In this document: one piece after another, positions 5,437-10,268 of the stretch
How the letters are laid out: each line of letters begins with the position of its first letter
How positions within the stretch are numbered: position 1 is the first letter of the stretch
NCBI GenBank assembly: GCA_041744735.1
Contig: JBGTKH010000650.1
Span: forward strand, 1 to 10,268
Source of the DNA: JBGTKH01 sp041744735
GTDB lineage: Bacteria > Planctomycetota > Planctomycetia > Pirellulales > Pirellulaceae
Reading direction: 5' to 3'
Length of the DNA: 10,268 bases
Made by a program: the position numbers and the translations under genes
The notes under the pieces: generated by a model
What the model was told of the DNA's origin: nothing
The model's database searches: none
Seen by the model: only the letters and a program-made list of their open reading frames with translations

Positions 5437-8229
5437 TCATTCGTCTCCTCCCGCGGAATCTTCCATGTCGTCGGATTCTGGATCGGCGCTGGCCAGCGCG
5501 TCGGCACACCGCAGCAGGTTTTCCAACCAGGCCAGTCGCCACCAGCCGTATTTGCGTTGTAGGCGGGCGAAGCGACGGATGACTTCGGCATGAATGCCTT
5601 GGCACTGTTCCGTGTTGAAATCGCGATCAAACGAACTCGCAAAGTGGGGCCTGCCGAATCCATGATGCGTGGCGATCAAATGCAAGGCAAGCTCGCGGGT
5701 TTCTGGATCGGATGGCAGTGAACAATCCGTCTTGAGTCGTTCAGGAAGGTGGATCCTCAAGAGCGATCCGAACTCGTGGCGGTAACCAAGAAGCGACTTT
5801 GGATCGCGCGACCTGGATGACTTACCCTTGTATTCGCCCGCAGCGTCGGGGCCGTACACGAATCGTTGCCAGATACCGGCTTTCTTTCCCTCGTCGTGCC
5901 AGCGCGCAGCAAAAAGCAAAGCGTTGCGGACCGGATCGTCCTGGGCCAACCCCAGCGCGCTGACGATCCCCTTCGCTTCATCGACAACGGCCCCGACATG
6001 ACCTGCTAGCGACTGATCTTCGGGTTTGTTCCTGTTTGAGAGAGGAGTCAGCATCACGAGTGACCGAACGGCATCACCTTCATCGTTGAGTTCGATCGGC
6101 TGAACGAGGCGAATGCGGAGATCGGTTTTGCGGAGATCAGCGAACAGTGCTGTCGACGTCGGGTAAGCCGGTTGAAGCTGTAGTCGCTCCGAGATCACCA
6201 CACCGCCAGGCAGACACTCGGGGACCCAGGTACCATCTTCCGTGCGGCGAATAATCAGGCGTAGCCGAGGCGAAGCGTCGTCGCGCTGCTCGTACCGGGA
6301 ATGATCGGCGACATCAAGCGACTTTCGCGGCGAATCGTCGGCTACGGCCAGTTTGGGTATCGCTTCAGCATCGAGCATGCCGGCTGCATCCAGCCCGCCG
6401 AACGTAGCGGGGAGGATGAGCGTTGGCTCGGCGTTGAGGATTCCAGGCTCTTCGGCTAGCTCTCTGATTGTTCGGAGGACGATCTTTCCTCGCGACAGGC
6501 GTAGAGCGACCTCGGTATTTGGCAGATCACTCGGTCGATCCCTCAGCTTGCAAACCTGTTTCAGAAATTCGACTACGTGGTAACTGTTTGTCGTAATCGA
6601 CTCGTGCGGGCGTATGTGATGCTTGGTGAAGATTGCTTTGAGCGCATTCTGCGAATTCGAATCGTGCTTAAACAATTCCATCTCCGCGCGCCAGGCAATC
6701 GTCGTTTGCGGCAAGTCGTCGGCGATTCCTCGGAGCCAGGGTCCAACTTCGGGTCGACCCGGCATTCGGTCGGTGATACTGGTCATGCTCCAGGCGTCCA
6801 GCAGGATGTCCGTCAACTCGACCATCGTGGGTTCGGGAGTCGAGGCCGACTTGAGTTCATCCGCCGAAAGATTCGATTTGAACTCCGTGATCGCCTTCGG
6901 ACTGACGTCCATGCCGTTGACGAACAGTTTTGAGGCTACGATGCACGCCTTGTCCATGTCGCTCTTACCGGCGGGCTCTTTCTCGAGAATCAGACGCACC
7001 ATCGCGTCGCCCTGACCGCGACGGTTGACCCTCCCGAGTCGCTGGATCATCGAATCGAGCGGAGCCGCGTCACAGACCATGTGATCGGCGTTGAGGTCGA
7101 AGCCAACTTCGCCGGCGCTCGTGGAGACGAGGAAGACGGGCTGTTGATTTGCTTGGTCGGCTGGATCGATATTGCCGTCGAGGAAACGCCTGACGTTTTG
7201 TTTCTCGACGAATTCGTCGCGTTCCAGCCCGCGCATGGTGCCGGTGAGTACTTCGACGGAATCGGCGAATGGGCCCTTCGGATCGGGATTGGATTTCGAT
7301 TTGCTGGGTTTGTCGTGATCGCAAATCGACCTTGCGATTGATTTCGCATTCTCCGGCGAGCGGACGAAGACGACGATGCGCTTTCCTCTGAGCGAATCAT
7401 TCGTGGCGAGTGCAATTGCATGGTTGCAGAGTGCGTCGTTGAGTTTTTTCGCGTCGTCGGCAGTTTCGATTGTCAGCCGTTTCTGTGCGTTGAATCGCGT
7501 GACGATTTGATTGCGTTCTTCGCCAGTGTTCGGATCGGGATCAGGCTGCAGGTCGTAGGTCGGACTGCTTGGATCGGTGTCCAGTTGAAAGTTGCTGTCG
7601 TCAATCGAGTCGCCGCTCGTTGCCGACATGCGGATTACCTTCAGTGGCGATCCTTGATCGCGCTGAAAATGCACGATCGACTTGACGAGCTTCTCGAATG
7701 GCTTCGAGAGATGTGCCTCGTCGAGCACGAGCAGCGAATCCTGTCCCAGCAGGCCGGCTTCGAGTGGACGGCGTTTGTAGCTGGAGCGGTAACTGGAAAA
7801 GAGCAGCGCCGAGCCGATCAGGTCGACGGTGCCGATGATGATTGCGGGTCGCGTCGGATCGCGCGACCACTCGCGGTTATCGGCCAGTTGGCCGCGGAGC
7901 GTAGAAATCGTTGGCGGTTGACCACGAAAGTGGTCGTGCATCCACTTCGTAATTGGTCGCATTACAAGGCGCACGGCGATGTCCGTCGCTTGATCGACCA
8001 CCGTTCGCCGATCGACAACGTAAATCAGGCGGCGTGGAATGGCTTTATTGAGTTCGCGCGCGATCAGCCAAATCGCTATCACCATTGTCTTGCCAAGACC
8101 GGTGGGCAGATCGATAACCGGCGGAAGTTGCCCGCTCACGAAATATTCGCGAAATAGTCGCCGCTGCCAACGCAACGGCTCGTGGCCGGTCAATTCCTTG
8201 AATCTGGACCTGAACTCCGCGTCTGTCAT
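5437..8229 (-). CDS. cas3: Cas3 helicase-nuclease, type I-G, with C-terminal HD domain
   Basis: This 930-residue Cas3 unwinds and degrades target DNA after Cascade binding. The SF2 helicase comes first: WQRRLF Q-like motif (21-26), Walker A PTGLGKT (42-48), YVVDRRTVVDQAT (70-82), DEAH (170-173), MSATS (201-205), STSAGEVGFD (369-378) and QRLGRVNRRG (396-405). The HD nuclease lies at the C-terminus: ARWHDEGKKAG (HD at 778-779), YRHEFGSL (H818), ATHHGFGRPHF (HH at 855-856) and CADALASAD (D910). In most type I systems HD is N-terminal; C-terminal placement marks the I-G (GSU0051-type) Cas3. I chose the ATG at 8229, which has GGAG 11 nt upstream; the 22 extra in-frame codons from an upstream GTG at 8295 overlap the cas3 fragment and do not resemble the family. 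All catalytic motifs are present. The gene is convergent with the toxin pseudogene. Confidence 0.95.
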   Translation of the reverse strand: MTDAEFRSRFKELTGHEPLRWQRRLFREYFVSGQLPPVIDLPTGLGKTMVIAIWLIARELNKAIPRRLIYVVDRRTVVDQATDIAVRLVMRPITKWMHDHFRGQPPTISTLRGQLADNREWSRDPTRPAIIIGTVDLIGSALLFSSYRSSYKRRPLEAGLLGQDSLLVLDEAHLSKPFEKLVKSIVHFQRDQGSPLKVIRMSATSGDSIDDSNFQLDTDPSSPTYDLQPDPDPNTGEERNQIVTRFNAQKRLTIETADDAKKLNDALCNHAIALATNDSLRGKRIVVFVRSPENAKSIARSICDHDKPSKSKSNPDPKGPFADSVEVLTGTMRGLERDEFVEKQNVRRFLDGNIDPADQANQQPVFLVSTSAGEVGFDLNADHMVCDAAPLDSMIQRLGRVNRRGQGDAMVRLILEKEPAGKSDMDKACIVASKLFVNGMDVSPKAITEFKSNLSADELKSASTPEPTMVELTDILLDAWSMTSITDRMPGRPEVGPWLRGIADDLPQTTIAWRAEMELFKHDSNSQNALKAIFTKHHIRPHESITTNSYHVVEFLKQVCKLRDRPSDLPNTEVALRLSRGKIVLRTIRELAEEPGILNAEPTLILPATFGGLDAAGMLDAEAIPKLAVADDSPRKSLDVADHSRYEQRDDASPRLRLIIRRTEDGTWVPECLPGGVVISERLQLQPAYPTSTALFADLRKTDLRIRLVQPIELNDEGDAVRSLVMLTPLSNRNKPEDQSLAGHVGAVVDEAKGIVSALGLAQDDPVRNALLFAARWHDEGKKAGIWQRFVYGPDAAGEYKGKSSRSRDPKSLLGYRHEFGSLLRIHLPERLKTDCSLPSDPETRELALHLIATHHGFGRPHFASSFDRDFNTEQCQGIHAEVIRRFARLQRKYGWWRLAWLENLLRCADALASADPESDDMEDSAGGDE

Positions 8230-8534
8230 ACGGCAATACTCCAGTTCGGTTTCAAGACCCAGTTGTCGTTCACCTCGGGATTGTCGTCCACCCACGACCG
8301 CAAATTTTCCGCTTCACGAGTCGCCTGATCCACGACCGCCCGTCGATCAACAACATACACCAGCCGTCGCGGTAACGATGCTTTTTGAGATCTGGCCACC
8401 AGCCACGCTGCCATGACGCTGGTTTTTCCCAAGCCTGTCGGAATGTCGAGCGACATCCGATTGCCAATTCCGGCAAGGAATCTTGCGAGTAATTCGTCTA
8501 CGTCATGACGCAACTGATTCGATGAGTTTTGGCA
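8226..8534 (-). pseudogene. Remnant of a second cas3: helicase motif I region only
   Basis: About 100 codons open from a TAG at 8535-8537 to a TGA at 8226-8228. They encode IPTGLGKTSVMAAWLVAR and LPRRLVYVVDRRAVVDQATR, which align with Walker A and motif Ia of the adjacent full cas3 (LPTGLGKTMVIAIWLIAR, IPRRLIYVVDRRTVVDQAT). The flanks differ, so this is a diverged paralogue and not a recent copy. It has no ATG; the only early start is a TTG at 8513 without a Shine-Dalgarno sequence. It lacks the WQ motif upstream and everything after motif Ia, about 90% of the protein. Its TGA overlaps the ATG of intact cas3 as ATGA, an operon-like junction. It is probably left from a recombination that replaced one type I-G cas3 with another. 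A short translated ATP-binding-site protein is possible but unlikely. Confidence 0.8.
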
Positions 8535-8564
8535 CTATTCAGAGCTGTGACACGTTTTTGTCAA
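8534..8564 (-). promoter_or_regulatory. Possible promoter and operator before the cas3 region
   Basis: On the minus strand a perfect TTGACA (8564-8559) is followed, after 19 nt, by AATAGT (8539-8534), a weak 4 of 6 match to a -10 box. The spacing is longer than ideal. A 5-bp inverted repeat, TGACA and TGTCA separated by 6 nt (8548-8563), overlaps the -35 box and could be an operator. It lies in the AT-rich 145-nt gap upstream of the cas3 remnant and is the best candidate for driving cas3. The rest of the gap (8565-8679) shows no gene or terminator. Confidence 0.3.
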
Positions 8565-8679
8565 ACAGCGTTCCAGACCACGCTTGATCGGACGCATAAA
8601 AAATCTACCTTAGACAAGACCACAAACATTGACTTTTTGGCCGATGCGAGTAAGATAGCCGATTGCCTGGACTTATCAA

Positions 8680-8916
8680 CTACCGCTCGATGAATTTCAC
8701 CAGCGTGGAGGATTCGGAAATGCCCGCTTCCAAAAACACCGGTTCCCGCCGTTCGTTACCGTCAATTTCGATGACTAACTCTGCGTCGGTGGGCGGTGTC
8801 GCTACGCTGTGGCGAACGACGCAGTAGCCGGGACCGACCTGTGCCAAAGCCAGACGGAGGCCGTTTGCCTCTAGCCAGCCGCGAATAGTGGATGAGTAGC
8901 CGTTGCTGTCGTTCAT
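8680..8916 (-). CDS. Small conserved hypothetical protein
   Basis: This 78-residue frame starts at an ATG at 8916 and ends in TAG at 8680. The product contains IRGWLEANGLRLALAQVGPGYCVVRHSV and then PPTDAELVIEIDGNE. The pattern 'short beta strands, VGP-Y, PP-DAE-V-IDG' recurs, from memory, in small uncharacterised planctomycete proteins, often beside other small accessory genes. There is no signal peptide, membrane segment or enzymatic motif. No clear Shine-Dalgarno sequence precedes the start. It is divergent from the kinase-like gene with only 31 nt between the two starts, so the two probably share a control region, and they may act together. I assign no function. Confidence 0.62.
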   Translation of the reverse strand: MNDSNGYSSTIRGWLEANGLRLALAQVGPGYCVVRHSVATPPTDAELVIEIDGNERREPVFLEAGISESSTLVKFIER

Positions 8917-8947
8917 GAAATGCCAGTTTTTTAAGGGTAAAACGTTG

Positions 8948-9445
8948 ATGTCGGGACTTCGCGATCAACTCCAACCGCACGCTGAAGCTTACGCCGCGGA
9001 GAAAGGCACTTTGTTGCTGCGTTTTCTCGGGGACGGCAACGACGGCGCCGTTTGGGAATCGAGCCGCAACACGGCGGTCAAAGTTCTCGAACGGCCCGAT
9101 TCTTATCAGCGCGAACGCGACGCTTATCTCCGGCTGGGCGATCACGATGTAACGGAAATCGAAGGCTTCGCCGTACCCACGTTGATTGAGCATCATGATA
9201 GTTTACAAGTGGTCGAAATGACAATGGTGTTCCCGCCGTGCGTGTTGGATTTCGCCAAGTCCTACGTCGATCGTCCGCCCGATTATCCGGTCGAAGCCAT
9301 TTCCGACTGGGAAGCGGAAACCGCCGAACGGTTTGGCGAAAAATGGCCCACCGTGCAGTCGATCTTGGGCTGGCTTCGTACGTACGGAATTCATTATTTT
9401 GACGCTAGACCGGGCAACATTCGGTTCCCAGAAGGAGACGATTAG
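8948..9445 (+). CDS. Small protein-kinase-fold protein, possible pseudokinase
   Basis: This 165-residue protein has traces of the eukaryote-type kinase fold: a glycine-loop-like GDGNDGAVW (28-36), AVKVL with the candidate ATP lysine K45, RERDAYLRL (E56 or E58 as the helix C glutamate), a hinge-like VVEMTMV (88-94), and a catalytic-loop-like YFDARPGNIRF (150-160, D152 and N157). It ends directly after this loop, so the DFG segment and most of the C-lobe are missing; a normal kinase domain is about 250 residues. It may be a minimal or inactive kinase or a truncated gene. I recall other short planctomycete proteins that also end soon after '-NIRF', which favours a natural short form. I chose the ATG at 8948, which has AAGGG 10 nt upstream; earlier in-frame ATGs would overlap the divergent neighbour. 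Substrate unknown. Confidence 0.68.
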   Translation: MSGLRDQLQPHAEAYAAEKGTLLLRFLGDGNDGAVWESSRNTAVKVLERPDSYQRERDAYLRLGDHDVTEIEGFAVPTLIEHHDSLQVVEMTMVFPPCVLDFAKSYVDRPPDYPVEAISDWEAETAERFGEKWPTVQSILGWLRTYGIHYFDARPGNIRFPEGDD

Positions 9446-9454
9446 CGTTGCCGA

Positions 9455-9563
9455 CTTTCCGCGACTGACCAGTCGCGGCTCCATTGAAGTGTGGTATTGT
9501 CGAAGGTTTCCTCGACGAAGGAACGCCCTTTCCGCGACTGAAAAGTCGCGGCCCCATTGAACT
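9455..9563 (+). CRISPR. CRISPR mini-array: two 36-nt repeats, one 37-nt spacer
   Basis: Repeat 1 is 9455-9490, the spacer 9491-9527 and repeat 2 9528-9563; the period is 73 nt. The repeats differ at 4 of 36 positions: two in the loop, one in the C-rich part and one near the 3' end. Each has a perfect 8-bp stem CCGCGACT/AGTCGCGG, with loop GACC in copy 1 and GAAA in copy 2, and both end in CCATTGAA plus two bases. A stem followed by ATTGAA is typical of class 1 repeats and would suit Csb2/Cas6 processing. The minus-strand translation of copy 2 gives SMGPRLFSRGK, a peptide I remember from spurious genes called over planctomycete CRISPR arrays. No third copy exists 73 nt to either side or elsewhere in the window. 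The array starts 9 nt after the kinase-like stop. An alternative is a pair of REP-like hairpins. Confidence 0.75.
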
Positions 9564-9648
9564 GGATCGACGAAGAGCAAACGGAAATCGAACCACGAAC
9601 GGCCTACGAGATCGGCAACTGAAGGTCTCCGCGCAATACATTCCAGCC

Positions 9649-10149
9649 ATGTTAAAACCCAAGACCAACAAGTATCCGCAAATGACCGCCGAACAGCGGC
9701 AAAAGTTTGAGCAAGCGCTTGCGGAAGAGCAGACCGCAAAGGCAGCAAACATCGCGGCGGCGAAGGAAGTGTTGCCTCGGCTGATTGCCGATTGCCAGCA
9801 AGCGGTCGACATCGTCCGTCAGCTTCGTGAAGCGCGGGAAGCAGCGGGCGTTTCGCTGGCCGAGTTGGAACAACGAACCGGCATCCGCAAGTCGGTCCGA
9901 TCGCGGTTGGAAAACAGCAAGGCGCCGAATCCAACACTGGCCACATTGCAGCGTTACTGCGAGGCGCTGGGAATGCGATTCGTCTTTTCATTCGAAGATG
10001 GAAAGACGCGTGAACCATGTTCCAAAGTCAGATCGTCTCTGGATGGCCATCGTTTACCCCACTCAATTGCAGGTCTCAATGAAGCGTGCCGGAGTAGTGG
10101 TTGCCAGCACTTTGGATGCGCACGAGGCAAAAGTATCCGGCCCGCGTGA
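9649..10149 (+). CDS. XRE-family helix-turn-helix DNA-binding protein
   Basis: This 166-residue protein has a long charged N-terminal helix (about 13-60, TAEQRQKFEQAL onward), then a Cro/CI-type helix-turn-helix at about 56-112. In it, QLREAREAAGVSLAELEQRT is helices 1-2, GIRKSVRSRLEN the recognition region, and NPTLATLQRYCEALGMRFVF the closing helices. It probably binds an operator as a dimer. The start is uncertain: the ATG at 9649 has no good Shine-Dalgarno sequence, and an ATG at 9682 is possible. The frame is open upstream through the CRISPR repeats to 9484, but that part encodes repeat-derived residues and is not gene. The last 45 residues (from about 120) are Cys- and Arg-rich and look unlike normal protein, so the true 3' end may be altered. 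An XRE protein next to an accessory gene is often a local regulator; its target is unknown. Confidence 0.7.
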   Translation: MLKPKTNKYPQMTAEQRQKFEQALAEEQTAKAANIAAAKEVLPRLIADCQQAVDIVRQLREAREAAGVSLAELEQRTGIRKSVRSRLENSKAPNPTLATLQRYCEALGMRFVFSFEDGKTREPCSKVRSSLDGHRLPHSIAGLNEACRSSGCQHFGCARGKSIRPA

Positions 10150-10223
10150 CACGTCTGCTCACAGAGGACGACGAAAATCGACAACAACAGAAAAATCTGC
10201 GCCCGGTGCGTCCGCGCAGCGTC

Positions 10224-10268
10224 TCGGCACAGGTGGTCGGACAGTTTCGGCAGAGGTGGTCGGACAGT
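10224..10268. repeat. 23-nt tandem repeat at window edge, possible transposon end
   Basis: Two direct copies, 10224-10246 and 10247-10268 (second cut by the edge), share TCGGCACAGGTGGTCGGACA apart from one base (CAC versus CAG). In the other orientation each reads TGTCCGACCACC followed by TGTGCCGA or TCTGCCGA. Multiple short direct repeats at a terminus, with a TGT-like end, resemble IS21-type and related DDE-transposon ends, so an element may begin just beyond the window. The transposase itself is not visible, so this is inference. Confidence 0.55.

Noticed and set aside
4685..5605. Minus-strand open frame of 306 codons across the toxin-antitoxin pair
   Set aside because: The product is almost all Arg, Pro and Ser, crosses the cas3 stop, and lies opposite the clear antitoxin and PIN reading frames.
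7420..8157. Plus-strand open frame of 245 codons antisense to cas3
   Set aside because: It mirrors the codon pattern of the helicase domain in GC-rich DNA, has no recognisable domain, and the opposite strand has unambiguous Cas3 motifs.
9459..9478. Repeat-1 hairpin as a rho-independent terminator for the kinase-like gene
   Set aside because: The GC stem is strong but no T-run follows, and the identical stem recurs 73 nt later, which fits a CRISPR repeat.
9484..9648. N-terminal extension of the XRE protein through the CRISPR repeat
   Set aside because: The extra residues (PRLKSRGPIELD) are direct translation of a repeat copy, so the frame is open by chance.
9203..10018. Minus-strand open frame of 271 codons over the kinase-like gene, array and XRE gene
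   Set aside because: Its composition is antisense-like and it includes translated CRISPR repeats (EPRLVSRGKS); no protein family is recognisable.

Overview
The window reads as chromosomal DNA of a Planctomycete-like bacterium. This rests on GC-rich coding sequence, a Csb-type CRISPR effector set, small conserved hypothetical genes of a style common in that phylum, and a CRISPR repeat of a type I associate with it from memory. No ribosomal or other phylogenetic marker is present, so the assignment is an inference.

The centre (about 1173-8534, mostly minus strand) is a type I-G (formerly I-U, 'Dpsyc') CRISPR-Cas interference locus. Transcription order is a remnant of a second cas3, an intact cas3 with its HD nuclease domain at the C-terminus, csb3 (GSU0052-like), csb1 (Cas7) and csb2 (Cas5-Cas6 fusion). 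csb3-csb1-csb2 overlap at their junctions and look translationally coupled. No cas1, cas2 or cas4 is present. A plus-strand toxin-antitoxin pair (AF2212/DUF104-like antitoxin plus VapC-type PIN toxin) sits between cas3 and csb3 in the opposite orientation. The toxin frame is broken by one in-frame TAG. The antitoxin has a promoter-like motif that would give a leaderless mRNA.

The left side (1-1065) carries two minus-strand genes downstream of csb2: a CcbP-like putative calcium-binding protein, and a conserved hypothetical that runs off the window edge.

The right side (8535-10268) holds an AT-rich promoter-like gap, a small minus-strand hypothetical, a divergent small protein-kinase-fold gene, and a two-repeat, one-spacer CRISPR mini-array (36-nt repeats, 37-nt spacer) only 9 nt past the kinase-like gene. 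An XRE-family DNA-binding protein follows, and the last 45 bases are a 23-nt tandem repeat that may be the end of a transposable element.

Together the window suggests an interference module with intact genes that has lost, or lies apart from, its adaptation genes. It carries signs of turnover: a cas3 fragment, a broken toxin, a nearly vanished array and a possible transposon end.
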